The translations under genes were made by a program, and so were the position numbers. Under the pieces are notes generated by a model. That model was not told the DNA's origin. It searched no databases and saw nothing but the letters and a program-made list of their open reading frames with translations. A stretch of DNA of 64,000 nt from Drechslerella dactyloides (lineage: Eukaryota; Ascomycota; Orbiliomycetes; Orbiliales; Orbiliaceae), in assembly GCA_020064725.1 (NCBI GenBank), contig JAGTWJ010000019.1, forward strand, positions 1,736,001 to 1,800,000. The letters run 5' to 3'. Shown here piece by piece: positions 47,254 through 61,127 of this stretch (position 1 is the first letter of the stretch; each line of letters opens with the position of its first letter).

Positions 47254-50200
47254 TTTACACGCCTGACTACTATCGGGAGCGGGACGCCTGGCTTCACTGC
47301 ACATGCACACGGTTGCACAGAGCTCAAGGAATTCACCGAAAAGGTTGATTAGAGAACATCCACCTTTTCAAAATTCTGTATTAGCTCTTCTTGAAGAAAG
47401 GCGACGCACTCCGCCCGCCAGTGGGTCACAATCTATATATGTTTCTATGGCTGTGCATCGTATTTTTTCTCATGCCGACTCTGATGATCTGTCTGTCTAG
47501 TCATGGAACTGGGCTTAGACGCTGTGCAGCATCAGCTGGCTTATAAATTTATATTGGGTTGTGGAAGGTGTGGCTGCTGTCGACATTCCTTACAGCCGTA
47601 AAATTTGGACAAATCCAGCACATATCGAGGTGTACAGGCTCTCGAAAATCGGAATCTGCAAGTCAACGGCCGTCAGGGCGTTCAAGTCACCAAATGCTTG
47701 GAAGGATTGTTTCTCGCTAGTGTGAATAGGGCCTGCATCACCCTCGCGGGATCTGGGCTCTGACCGCGAGGTGGTACCATGAGGGCTTTTCCTCAGATTT
47801 CAACAACCTGGACTCCACTATCGACAATCCTTGTCAGCAGAGACTGACATCCTGGAGAACGGACCAGCAAGCGGGGTAGCACGGTGTCTCGTGTAGAAGA
47901 TGTCCGGCGAAGCTGGGGCAAAAAAATTGGGAACTGGAGTGACAAGAAAGAAGGGACGGAGAAAAGGAAGGGGAGTCAAGAGGCGGAAATACATGTTCTG
48001 GACGTAGACCAAAAAAAAAAAAAAGAGGACCCCTCAATTCAGAAAGTTTCGAGTCGTGATCGGGTCTAGAGAGTGCATGTGCATGCAGCTCAAGTGTTAG
48101 GATACTTTCTGCATTCCAGAAAGGTTCCCTGACCCACATTCCAGTGTAGCGCAAGGTCCAAATCATACTTGTACCCTGCCGAAGCAAATTTCGGCTGAGG
48201 TAAATACAAACCCACCAAAGCGACTGTCCATCTAATCCGAGACTGAGTAAGGTCGCGCAACCTCTATAGTGTACGGAATACATGGAGCCTCCCAGACCCG
48301 TTCGGTCGTCATGGTGGGGAACGGTATTATAGTGCATGCAGAGAGACATGCGAATGCCTGCCTTAAGTTGCGGTCAAGAAACGAATAGAGTTGCTCAGCC
48401 GAAGCGCTCGACACCCACTCGACCACTTCATCGGAATGCGACAGCCATCCCGGACCACAAATTGGGAACAATAAATGTTGGCTTGGAAAGATAACAGAGC
48501 TACATGTACCAAGAACTTCTCGCAGTGCTTGGCCGCTACCTGATAGTGGTCGGATTCGGTTTTACATACGACGCAGTCCGCCTCTGTTGTTATATCACGA
48601 GTCAAATATAGCTGTCGCCGGAGCTGGCATCCCGATATCCTCAAGATCCAGTTCAACCGCGCAGCGGGATGTCCTCAACATACTCTGAGTACATAAGTAT
48701 ATACTCGTGCATACTAAGGTCCTCTTTTGCATACTGTCTGATCTAAATTGGTATCGTGATCGGCAAAACACTTGTGTGATTGGGTGCATCTGGAATCGCG
48801 TACCTGTAATCTTGATATCTGAGTGCTATCACAGTGCACGCGGCCGGACATAATATGTATAGGTACCTGATATCGCCCCGGCGCCTGCGTCGGTATGAAA
48901 CAAATCGACCATGGGGACTCCACTCCGTTCCTTCTTTCTTCCATCTGCGAAAGCCTGGCACCACTGCAAGCACAGAATGTGACAGCGAGATAAGACATCC
49001 GCAGAATCAAGCTCGTTCGGATTATTTCGGCCACATTGCGGACAGGTGCGCGCGCGAAGCAGACAGACAGACGACTGGGACACCGATTTGCAATATTTAG
49101 GTGCTAGTTTTCCGTAGCCCGCATGGAAGCTCGCTCCGCAGGGATATGCCCGCAACCAGCAGGGGTTCGCAAGAAAGAAACCTCGTCAACTCTTTCCCAG
49201 CGAGAGCCATAGTGCTATGGCCCCTGCCGCCGCAGTGTGAAGTGGAATGTCGTGCGGTGGAATATTCGAAATTGGGGAGGGCAAGACAGATTTTATCCGC
49301 TTGCCAGCTCTTCAAACGGATGCCAATTGACTGTCCGTCGGTGCTTCGATCACATAGTCGTATCACATGGTTTCCGTCGGCCGGACAAGCCTCTAAGGGT
49401 AGGGGTTGTGCTCCGATGGCTCGTAAATTTTAAAACTCCTCTGGAGACCAGCTGCCAGCACGCCGCACGCGCACAGACCTTATTCTTTTTGCAAGCAGCC
49501 CCTCAAAATTAATATGAGATCCAGGGCCAGGTGGGCGTGCGAAGCTGCGCAGTCTGTCTGGTAAAATGTAAATACGAAGTACCAGCTGTAATATACGTTG
49601 ATGCATTGTCCTGTACATCTATCATCAAATCTATCGAGCGCTAATCCGTGCATATACTTCATTACGTTCAAGTATATTATCATGATCAGACGGTGCGGTG
49701 TAGCGTTCCCCATAGGTTATACGTATACGTACTATCACGCAAATATATTTTTTCCTGGTCCGCAGGCGCCTGCAAGCCTCGCAGTGCTCCAATCGAAACC
49801 TCAATCTCAATTTTCAACAGTTCCCCGCCGTCGGCGAATATGAGCACGGACCTCCAATCCGCCGCTTCGATCTTGATCTTGAGAGCTCGAGTTCGGGCAG
49901 ACGTACCAGCTGCTTCCGTCGTCGAGAAGCTAGAAGCTGAATGGAACCATTTGTATGCACGTGGACCCACAACTCGATACAGGACACGAATACTGCATCA
50001 TGAGTGTGGGCTCTCCGGTCAGATTGCGGACTGGTGACATCTGAACGACGGCCGATATCAGTATATTTCGTCATGTATTGGCAAAAAGCTTAACAACAGA
50101 AGCAGAGTTCATCCGATGGGCCAATGAAATTTCGATCCCGCAACGGCAGAATCAATTTCGTAATAATAACTTCCGGCGCATGATGCTAGCTCCGACGCTT

Positions 50201-52347
50201 CTGCGCCGCTTTCTGGAAGGTTTCCAGAAGGGCATCAGACGGGACAAAGGCCCGGGCTCTCCACACTTTCTCCAACTCAATTCAACCACTCCACGACCTC
50301 GACAACCATCAAACGGCACCAATACTTATATGTGAGCTATAGAGCTTCCTGCATCTGTTACTTGGGTACCCCGTAATTACGGGCTGTGGCGCCACTTGCT
50401 GCATCTACGGATCATTCGGCCATCCGAAGGGAAGCTTCGATACACCTTCCAGAATCCGGAGGGTGAACAGGAACAACGTTTTCCCTTCTATCGGTCCCGC
50501 AAATTGTCTTTGCGAAGGTCAGTGCGCAGCTCCTTGGTGATACTAGTCATGCCCATCCATCTGTCATTCATCCATCGCCCAATGGCGATATGCATAGGAG
50601 CCCACATCCTTCTAATTTCCTAAATCATGCTTCATGTAAATGCGGTATGCCGTCGTCCATCCTTTCTAGGGTCTGCAGGTAGGTGGGTACTGTTCTTGCC
50701 CTTTGTGACCGTTTCTCAAAACAACAACCGGGTTCTCCACATACTTAGTATATTCTGGAGCTTGAAATGGTTAGCAGAGGTAAACGGCCATGACACAGGC
50801 CGGAGCTGGTAGGTGCATTCTACTCAGTATACATGTTTCACCTGCTGCGAACTTCAAGTGCGATGGGAATTCATTCGTAGCCCTCGGCCTCTGATATGCC
50901 ATGAATTATGACATCGTGGTTTTATAACAGCGGCCGCGCACTACAGTGTATTCTCTGACTAAAATTATCGTTGTCAAATGCTTATCTTCTGAATGAATTG
51001 TAAGCGCAGATCACCTTGCAGCTACAAAAAGTGCAAGTTGCAGCTACAGCATCCACCATGAGGGATACATCATTTGCGACGGCTCTATATATCGAGAAGT
51101 GCTGCTAGCAGCTGCGGAACATTTTTCATATCTGAATGACTCGGCACGGGTAAGCGAAGAAATACGAGCAATATGCATCAGCCAGCTGAATTTATTCCCA
51201 TCAGCACACTTGGGGCTCGATCTCCTGTCTCTGGCAGCATTTTCTCATCCAGTGTTTCCTCGTGTCATGGTCGCAATGCAATATAGGCTCACGCCGGGTT
51301 AACTGCGACCCCCAAGCTACTCCAACTGGGCCTCAATTGATGCATGCAGTTGACAACGAATCGTTTACACGATCCGATTACACGATCTAATCGGTCTTGA
51401 TATCAAATTGGGAAGTTTCATGCTGGATTCAATGTATTGTGTTTGTTGCGCATACAATGCACATTGCTACATCGTGACTCCAGGCTCGTTTTCAAATCTG
51501 TCACAGCCGTCCTGTCATCTCATGCAGCACATCTGGTAGGGTTGCAAGACTGTCAGTCAGCGCTGACAGAGGGCCACACCTTTCTAAAGGCAGGGATTTG
51601 GCACTAGCGGGATTCTCGGGCCTACACTCCTACGCTCGCTATTGGATACAACGTATGCCCGCAACCTCGGGTCAACGGGCGACAAAGACTCAGTCATCTG
51701 ATGCGGAAGAACCAAGCTCCCGTCATTGCTTTCGGCCAAAATTTCCTACCTGCCGTGTCGTCAACGCCGCCAGCTTTTCCCTTGTTTTCTTTTGCATTAA
51801 TGTTTCTTGAGCCCGCCGAGGCGCATATCTTGGCATGAGCTGTGCGCTAATATCAGCCAACCAGCACGCACTCGAAGCCATGGATGAAGGTTTTTCCGGA
51901 GCCAGGCCGCCGGTTGTCGCTCGCCGGGCGAAAGTTCGTTTTCCGGACGTAGTTTCCCGAGGTTGCGCACCAGGGACCCGACATACCGTTGCATTATTGG
52001 TTCTTACCGAATCGCATGGCGTCTTACCGCCACGAGACACTGATCTCCAATATAAAATTATCACCAGGTCCTTCGAGTTTAGTGATGCATCCTAGCGGTG
52101 TTAGCTCTATCGAATAAAGCAGACAATACGAATTTTTATGCCAAGCGGCTAGAAGAGGAAAACTCCTGATACGCGGACTTTTTGGTGGCTCAAGCTAGCT
52201 CCACATTTGTGGGGAGTTCGGGTAGCTGTTTCGAGCGACGCTCGACCACAATTTCTAGAAAACAAGAGCGTCTACTAATAATAACAGATATTAAGACTAT
52301 GATGCAGAATGGTCCGTGCTGTGCTTTATCGCCGCGGCATACGAGGT

Positions 52348-52587
52348 CTAGTGCTCCTTGAAGTCCATAGTAAAACAGGAATTGACGAATTGATCAGGAT
52401 CCCACTTCCCAGCTTGAGTAAAGAGTGTTTTGTAGAGTGATACTCTAGCTAGCTTGCGAAGGCCATAATTGTGAGAAGCTTTACGTAACTTCTCAGCGCC
52501 ATGACGAAATATCATATGATGGAGATTGAGGAGCTCGAGGATATTATTCTGCCGTGGCTTAATCCTGGACTCACAGAGTGCACTCAT
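52348..52587 (-). pseudogene. possible C-terminal fragment of a decayed gene
   Basis: A 79-codon frame with protein-like composition, ending TLFTQAGKWDPDQFVNSCF and MDFKEH. I cannot find a continuing exon upstream without stops. It could equally be chance. Confidence 0.18.
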
Positions 52588-55500
52588 CTAAGAGGATATC
52601 GTGATGAGCTGAGTACGCAAGTCCCTGTTCCGCATAATATCCAGCTGGTCGGTTGCGTCCGTGCACGCGTGCGCCGAATGGGTGGTGTCGGGTTGACAGA
52701 CCTGGAATTGCTTGCTCAGTTATGTCACCAATTGCGCGAATAGTTTACAAGACGCACTTAGTCACTTAGTCACGTTACACTTGTTTCCTGCATCGACCCG
52801 GTTTTGGAAACGTGGGTTCAATTGGATGATGATAAACGCAGGCACGATGTTTTTGCGTTACCTTACGCAGTGTAACTTGAGTGAAATGCAAGCTCCTCAG
52901 CTGGCAGTGCAAGCATGTGCAACAATCCTCTATTTCCGGCTTCGATATCAAAATTGTGATCAATGCTGCAGGCATGTAGGCATAGCGTAAAAAATCGGAA
53001 ACAGACGTTTATCTCCAACCATCAACCGTGGCGCTTGACAAGCTCACGCATTGACATGTGTCTCATTTTAACTCGACACGGCGCTCGCTACTGCACCAGG
53101 GAATATGAAAATATTGGTGTGCGTATTCGGTATCTGCATAGGCATCTCCGGGCGAGATACAGCGGAATGCGCGCGAAGCAGTATTTATGCAGGTAAGTGC
53201 TACAAGTAGTTCAGGGAAGATCTGGAAGTGCCGTTGTAGCTAGCAATCAGTCCTTGCATATCAACATGGTAGAACCTTTGGCTTGTATCACAGGGGACTG
53301 TTAAGCGCGAGCGGGTAGCAAAAAAATTCTACTGGACCATGCACATGTCGAGTATCTGCATCGCATTAGTCTCAAAGCAGGCTATAGTATACTCATTCAC
53401 ATGTATTGTACCCAGTATCTAAGTATTTACATACATGTGCATGCAGACATGTGCATTAGTTATGCAGCTGCGTAGGAGAGCCGAGATCGCTTCACCGCAA
53501 TCCATGGCGCACCGGCACCGGGCACAGCTTGATACCTTGAGGTATTTGATTGTAGTTCAATTAAATCCGACCAGCCTTCGACGCGCTGCACGCATCTTCT
53601 GGCTCCGAAATTATAAATCCTGCAATTGATTCCAATTGACGAATTCAAACTGTCGGCGCCTTCATGCATTGCTAGCTCGCATGTCATATCGCCAAATTTG
53701 ATTGATCAATCTGAAGCTGACGAATCGATGGAGCTACTTGTACGAATGTATATCACATTTTGACACTACACAAAATATGCCATCTACTCCACTAGCACGG
53801 TGCCACTTTACCTCATCCTGTCAACATATCCGGGTACCTGAATTCGCTGGCAAGACAAAAGGAGTCTGCATGCATGCATATTCCCGTTTACCCGGTGTGT
53901 TGCAAAGCTGTCGACATCGATTTGCTTGCCCCGTCATTTAAGCACATACTAAGTAGCTATAGCAATTTGCAGCTATGACTTAATACGGTTAGATATCGTG
54001 TCTTCCGACGCAGGCGACTTGTATGGCTTTTTCTGAGAATCGAATTGTTGGGCGGAAATGAATTTCGTGTCCACTATAATTGGGTCTGAGCTCAGACTAC
54101 TGGCTAAAACTGACGACAGCCGTGGGTCCTGGGTTGAACTTGACGACATTACTGAAAGAAGTCAGTAGATCTATAGATGAGAGGAAGAGCAAATTACGAG
54201 AGGCTGTAGAAGGATATTTTTAGCTGGATTCAATTTTGGGTGCTGTCTGTCGTGATATTGATTGCAATGAGCGAATATCATATTGCAATCGCCAGGGCAT
54301 GCAGCGCAGTTGAGACTGCTTCAAGTTCGTTTCCTGGCTCTCAGTTTTAAGTGACAGTTGAGCCAGGCACTATGCATGCTTGGAGAGCATGTTTTCTTTT
54401 CTCACCACGCCCGTATGCCGAATAGTTTGTGTATACACCAAAAGATGGTGTGACGAGGGTTAATTACCTGTTTCTAACCTGGTCTTGATAATTTCCCATG
54501 CTTGGAACGGCTCGCGAGCCATTGGGGTTCAATTCGGTATTCGTATCTATGCCTGTATATCTGCACAATTATATAAGCCGTCATCTCTTCCATGGCCACG
54601 AAACAAGGCAGGTTGCAGAATGAATATCCCCATCTCCCTGCATCTGCCGTGTTCGGGAGGTGTGCTCATGAACGCAGCACTTTGGCTAGTCTTGCAAGAT
54701 ATTCGGTCAATCCCCTGCAATACCATGGGTTCGATGGACTCGGCCGACTATCCACTGATACTGGGGTGCTTCTCGCCTGCTGGCATGCCTTGGATCCGTG
54801 TTGTCCCAAATCATGTTTCCCAAGTGTCGTGATACCCCGAGTTGGTATCTATTCCATGCAAGGGGAGGGGGGTTGCTCCCTATGCCTAAGTTGTCGCCAT
54901 GTATGTTGACCGTTGCATGATAGAGAGATCCTTGTCCTGGACTTGTCTCTATGCGACTGATCAGATCTTCTCAATACATCGGTAGAGCATACCCTGTCTC
55001 TGAGACTCGGGCAAGAGATGACACGCGGCAGCCGTCAGCTGGTGCGTGCAAGACCTGATCCGAACCTGATCGCCACAATTTAGGAGCGTGTGTATGCGTA
55101 AACTGGCAGATTTTCGCTATTCCACCACACATGCTTGAATCCCGCCTTCTTCAAGCACATCGTGTTTGCCTCCAACCGAATCCTATGACAAGTCCAGTCC
55201 AGAAGCCGCTGTCAGGACGGAGGCGCTGACTTGTGAAAGCGGCTGACTTGGCTTGCATGATCGGTCTGGATCTTCCATTATCCGTGCTGGGGTCCGGTCC
55301 CACTCGCTCACATTCGGTATGAGCCTGACTCCGGTGATTGGATCCAGAGTAAGTACTTCAGCAAGGGCTGAGGAAGCCTCCGAGCCCATCTAACGTCAAA
55401 TATTTTGTTTCCCTTCCGTCTCGTTTGCCTCCTTATCGCATGAAGTTATGATCGAGACACGACGGAAGCAGGTGACCCGTGCACCTGTCAAATGCATAGT

Positions 55501-57226
55501 CCTTGTACATCCCATACTTATTGAGATACGGAATGCGGAGAACCTTGCTGGCGTTTTGGGATCGACTGACCCCAGGTGAGTGAGCGGTTTAGTTGCTAAT
55601 CTTATTGCATTCACATGGCGCATGGATGACTGTAAGTTAACCTGGAGTATGCTTGGCCACTCTCGCTTTGCGATCTCGGTAGGTTGGCGCGAGCACCGAC
55701 CACCTTTCGGATCGCGGCGCTCTCAGTGCTGCACCTTTGGGAATTAATACGCAGGGTATCCTGTACAGGTGGCAAAGCGGCATGTTAACAGTTCCCACCA
55801 GACGATCTCCTGGTCGTAGCAATCATATCTTAAGCGATGTCGACTGGAAAGGCGTTGAGATGATACCGGGTATCACGGAATATCTTAAATTTGATGCATC
55901 AATCCCTGCGGCATTATAGCACCGATGAGCGGCGTTCTGGCCGTTATGCGAAATGTTCACACACTACCGTAACTAGTTCCTTAACGGCGACGTGCACCTG
56001 AAATTTTTTCTCTCAGACCGGGGTGTGGAAAGGATATCTCAAAATTCTTCTTACCTAAGTCGTACAGTAGCGTGGGTAGCCAGCAGGCAAATCTGGCCTC
56101 GAGACTAGGTAGCTAACTAGCAGAGTTTGCGGAAGCGCGATCGTCTCATGGAGTGACTGCAGCGCAGCATGCAAGGTATTGATCCTGGAATGTGATATGC
56201 CACACGTTGAGTAGGTATTTCACATAACTTTCAGGTGCTGCATGGCATAGCGACTGAAAAATGCGGTTCCCGATGTGTCGGTTGAAATTTCACGGATCCA
56301 TTGCCACAGCCGTTTCCCGATTGATAAATGCAACTCGCATTGATTCGACGAGAGCGATAAATTAAACGGGCCAATGCGTGCTATGCACGGTGTACATAAA
56401 TTTTCTGTATCCAGCGACTTATTTTGTGGTAAACCGAGATTATGTTGCAAAGTGTGAACCTTTGTGTTGTTATCGATCGAGCTCTCCAAGTGGTAATTTG
56501 AAACCGCGTCGAGGATGCTTTCGCGTTTGCGGCCGCGCCCGTAACTGGTCTCGCAGGCCAGACGCGCACGAAGTGCGGGCGCACGTCAGGTAATTAGTAC
56601 GCCATGTATCTTAGCTTTAGATTTCGGAAGGTCTAGAAGGTGTTCAGAAGAGCAACCGGAAAGCTGGTGCGAGGTTCAGCAATGGTGTTAGTCAACATGG
56701 CGAGTATATCTATAACTCCAGCTGCCTCGAGACTAGATCCAGCTCTAGCAAAAGTAGTTACCGCACATTCAAGCCAGAGTCACATTGTAGACAGGGCGGC
56801 ACTTGCTGATTCCAGGAATTGCACGAGCTACTCGTGAGAACCCGAACCGACGTCACAAGTAGGATTGGAGTCTGCTAGCTAAGATCCGATGTACAGGCTG
56901 TAGAGGACTCGATGCTACGTGCACCTACGTGACTAGGAATCTCAACATACAAGACTGCCACGCCTGGATTATAAAAACTATAGCCACTATTCAAATGTAC
57001 AAAGATACGCACAGCATCTCTCATGCAAGAATCTCAACGCCGACACACACACATGCAAATGGGTCGCAGATACCTAGCGCTCGTCGAATACCTATTGGGC
57101 GTTTCGAAAGTAAAAGCACGACAAATAAACGGCCGCACGAAGACCTATCATAGCAGTTCTCATCTTGACAGCGGTCAAAAGAACAACGAAGCAGGATTGT
57201 TGAAAGGATGACTTCCAGAGAGCGTT

Positions 57227-59637
57227 TCAGATGCGCTCCAGAAGCTTCTGCAACTCGACCTTGAGCTCAGACACGGTCATCCTGGACCCTTTGTGACAGG
57301 TGAGTCGAAGAATCAGATGTTTGATGGCGGAGAGGATGTCCGGCGAGAGAGAAGACGCGTATCGACCACAGAAATCTGCTGGGAAGCAGGTCTCCGGGCG
57401 ACAGACAGCCCTGACGCCCCCGATAACCATGAACCGCTCCAAGGCTAGACGGATGATTCCAAGTCAGTTATTACGATGATTTCGAAGCTGCAGTATGAAG
57501 AAGACTCGCGCTGATACTTACCGGTGGAGAACGGGTAAAGCAATTCGAAGAGAATCACTCCCAGAGCATAGGCGTCCGTTGAGTGGAGGCCCGCTTCTTT
57601 GTCGGCGGTGGTGGCGCTCCCGCCCTCGGGCTTGATGGCCTTCTCAGCCCATGGCGGCGGCCTAGGTCGTTGATGTCAGTATCCATCATCGCGACGCCGT
57701 CAACGTATCAGCTACGTCGGAATTTATTCAACTTACATGTATGGGAAGGTACCCTCCGCCTCAAGCGGCTTTGTGAGGACGCGCTTCTCGCCCAGCGTTC
57801 GCTTGATGTCGGCCGTCAGGCCGAAGTCTCCGATCTTCGGAGTCACCCAGCAGAGCGGCCCCGGAAGGCAGCTGCCCGTCTCTGGGCAGGCCTGTCCGCG
57901 GAGGCCGCACTTGCAGCCGGAGACGCGGACGCTACCCTGCATCTCGCCGACGGCACCGTACTCTACCTTGAGGAAGATGTTTGCCGGTTTAAGGTCACGG
58001 TGGACCAGGTGGTGGTGGTGCATGTATTCGACACCGTCGACGATCCGGAGGAGGAGCTCAACCGCAATACGCGGTTGATACTCGTAGCTGAAGGGGAGAG
58101 TCTTGGGGGAAGTGGGGTTATCGGTGGGGGTTTTGATGAATTCGTTGAGGGAGAGAGAATATTTTGCCATTTGGATAGAGAGGATATGGACGTTGTGCGT
58201 TTCCTGTTGTGGGAGCAACATAGTGTCGGAACGTGGGACTATTTCCATCCCCGATTCGGTACCACTCGAGTTGCGAGAACCTTCCTGGAAGATGTTGAGA
58301 CTCGAACCAGCGGAGTCATGATCTTTGCCGGAATCGGAGATGTCAAGCCCACCCTCATCCCGCATGGCTGGCATAATCAAGTCGGACTCCGCAGAGTTGG
58401 CCATGTTTTCATCCCCCGAGCTCTCGTCTTCGGAGACATCTTCTTCCTCTTCGTCATCATAGTCATCCTCCGACTCTTCATCTCCGTCCTCCTCTTCATC
58501 GCTTTCTTCATCCTGCTGTGACTCGTCTTCACCATCTTCATCGTCACTTTCATCACTCTCACGGACATTGTATTTGGCAATGACGCCAGACCCAGAACCG
58601 GAGCCGGTGTATTCATCCATTCCATCGGGACAAATCTTCTCACGGATCTTCTCAAACTCATCGGGGCTCATGCGTTCCATCCACGAGGCATAATAACGGA
58701 CGATATTCGGATGGTCCAGCTTGGCGAGAACCTTGACCTCGTGATGGAGTTCTGCGAAGGCCCTCTCTCGAACCTCAATATCCACGATCTGCGCAATCTT
58801 GAGAAAGTCTTCGGTGATTATGACCCGCTTGATGGCGTATATCTCACCATCTAGAAGGTTCTTACAGGCCCAAACGCTGCCAAATGCCCCCTTTCCGAGG
58901 CACTTGATCTCTTCCCACCTAGGGCCGAAGACGGCAGCATCTGGTCCTGCAAGATCCAAACCCATTCTCGGGGTCTGGAGTTGGAATCTTCGTGGTGAGT
59001 CGAGATGCAAGTTCGGTATTCCTTCAAACACATCGTGCAACCAATTAGCATTGTACTGATATGTATGCAATCGAGTATGTGACAGTTCAATTGTTACGAC
59101 AAGGTTGGTTAACGTACCTGCTTCGAGGAGCTTACCCTCGCCGAGATCGCCGGAAACTGCATCGATGAGACTCCCCATGTAGCCTCGAACAGCATTTCGG
59201 TGGCCTTCGTACGCCTTACCGCCGTATTCGAGGACTTTTGGGTCGAGAGCACCGAAATCGACCATCTGCTTCAAGGCACGATCAACGATCTGTTGCCTGT
59301 CTGCATCTGAGCGATGTTGGTGTTCCGGACGCTCGAGTAAGCCGCGGATGTGATGTTCAGTCGAGGTAGCTTGGAGGAGCATTCGGAGCTGGTCTTGATT
59401 CCTAAGGTCGACCTTACCCTTCGAAAGTCCGCCAGCAGTCTCCTGGGCCTTGGACGGGAGTGGTGACTCCGGAGACGGTCTATCTGTATTTGCATTTATG
59501 ATTTCCGGGTTATTGGCTAGGAAGTTTTCAAGGTTGCGGGTGTTCTCATTGGCATCTTCCAGGCCAGTTTGAGCGCCATCACCGTGTTCGTCAGACGAAC
59601 CGCGAGGCATTGGGTACTCTTCTCCTGACGAAGACAT
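57227..59637 (-). CDS. eIF2-alpha kinase-like protein kinase (HRI type) with acidic insert
   Basis: Likely phosphorylates eIF2-alpha to damp translation under stress. Exons: 59637-57737, 57661-57522 and 57444-57227 (introns 75 and 77 nt), giving 752 aa. A further probable 96-nt in-frame intron at 59117-59022 would give 720 aa. The N-terminal helical region has QLRMLLQATSTEHHIRGLLE. The kinase lobe opens with LGKGAFGSVW (about 247) and the Lys in YAIKRV. As in eIF2 kinases, a long insert follows the small lobe, here very acidic (about 360-412). The catalytic loop is LVHRDLKPANIF (about 545), with DFG at about 602. A Cys-rich stretch with CKC, ACPE and LC lies between the two. The activation segment reads EGTFPYM then PPPW instead of APE/SPE. 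The C-lobe has TDAYALGVILFELLYPF. Substrate assignment is inferred from the split kinase domain and N-terminal pattern. Confidence 0.85.
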
Positions 59638-61127
59638 TATTCCTTGCTGGGGGGATGAGAGGGTACGAAGAGCAGGTACGAAAGGAGGGACAGAAGTAAG
59701 TTATCAGGGAAAACAAGTTGACCCAGCAGTGCCTGGTGAGAAGGCTGCTTGCAGTCGATTGTCCTGTTAGGGGATACCGTCAATGGCAGAGGTAGAAGGA
59801 TATGATGCTATCCAGACTTTGTCAATCGGACGACACTGACGAATCCGCGTTGGACTTGCGAAATGCAACAGAGGGTTCTGCGAAAACCAAGGTTGAGAAG
59901 CCAGTGCACTGCAATGACGGTGGTGATGGAGAGGGTGGGATGATGATGAAGAAGAGAAGGGAACACGATAAGAGCTTATGGACATGGACTTGAGTAGACC
60001 GGCTCCGCAAGCGTCTACCAGGTCAACGGGTATTTGAGCGCCATGTCTGGCTGAGCGTCGAGACGCCCAAAGGCAGTGAACGACAACGATATCTCAATAC
60101 CAGCGCAAATGCGTTGGTTACGGTGCAACGCAAATCCGAATCGAGGTGACAGTATTGGCCTAAACGTCGCAAGGTACGAAAGTCTGAATCCGAGAGGAAC
60201 AGGTTACTGAGAACTGGTTCTATCTTGAATCAGGGGGAGTGTGTAGAGTTGGGGAATTGATATCACTTTCCGAGCTGCGAGCCGTGCTCTGAGATACTAA
60301 GCCGAACCGACGCGGCGATGGGACGAACCTTATATGGACATAGCAAATTCACATCACATAGTGATGTGGTTCAATGGTCAATTGATCATCCGCCGGCTTG
60401 AATGAGCCAGGACGGGGAATACGCGCTCAAGAAATGTCCCGCATGCTCGGGACCCGGCGACATGGAACGTGAACGCGTAGTTGCTACTGTGTACTCATCA
60501 GGCGTCATCCGGCAGGTGAAGGATCAGCTCGGGTGGCCTGGCATGCGACCACACTCGCTTGTCGCTTCGAAGCCAGTGGAACGGGGTCGAACGATTCTGG
60601 CAAAATGGCAAGGGTGCACACGACAACGGCAACGTTATTCGCGACCTCAGCGATGCCAGATAGCTACGTATAGGGTGTAGAGACGCTTCCAGAAGACGGA
60701 TGCAAACCAATTGGGAAGAACAGAGATCGTATTACACTGTTTTACGGGTAAAAGTAATTTTGCGTACACGTGTGCTTGAATGAGACCAAAAGGAATGTGA
60801 AGACGTAGCAGAACAGATTGGAGGTGTTCCGTGTGCGTCGATAATTAAGAATCAAACCTCGTGCAAGCACGGTGAATATCAGATGCCCTCCCACCTAGCA
60901 TGTTTCTGTAAATCATCATGATCATGATAAAGGCAAGTCTAGTATCAAGAAGCTCTCCCCCGAGCTTTTTGCTACTAAACTAGATAAAGGCAAGAGCCAG
61001 GCCAATACAAACTTGTAGCTTACTCCAAAGGAAATAACAATAACAAAAACAAAAAAGAACTCTCTGCTCCAGAACACGCCAGTAGGATAGCCAAGCTGTT
61101 GAAAGCTTAAGGTCTGAAAAAGGATGG
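59638..61127. other. intergenic region upstream of the kinase
   Basis: About 1.5 kb between two minus-strand genes: 3' UTR of the LaeA-like gene, then the promoter and leader of the kinase. The open frame at 60402-60680 (92 codons) has no recognisable features. Confidence 0.5.

Larger units (their letters stand above)
44664..57226. other. 12.5-kb stretch without a confident gene
   Basis: Base composition looks lower in G+C than the genes. Nothing here has both a long frame and a known domain. The first 1.5 kb is presumably the xlnR promoter and leader. Two short coding-like pieces (46851-47253 on + and 52348-52587 on -) may be small genes or remnants. Seven TGCATGCA octamers at five places (48080, 48333, 51341, 53438, 53867/53871) lie here, and an AGTATACT at 53386. 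No terminal repeats, reverse transcriptase or transposase motif was seen. Confidence 0.5.

Noticed and set aside
57583..58521. 312-codon plus-strand frame
   Set aside because: Antisense shadow of the kinase; the minus strand carries all kinase motifs.
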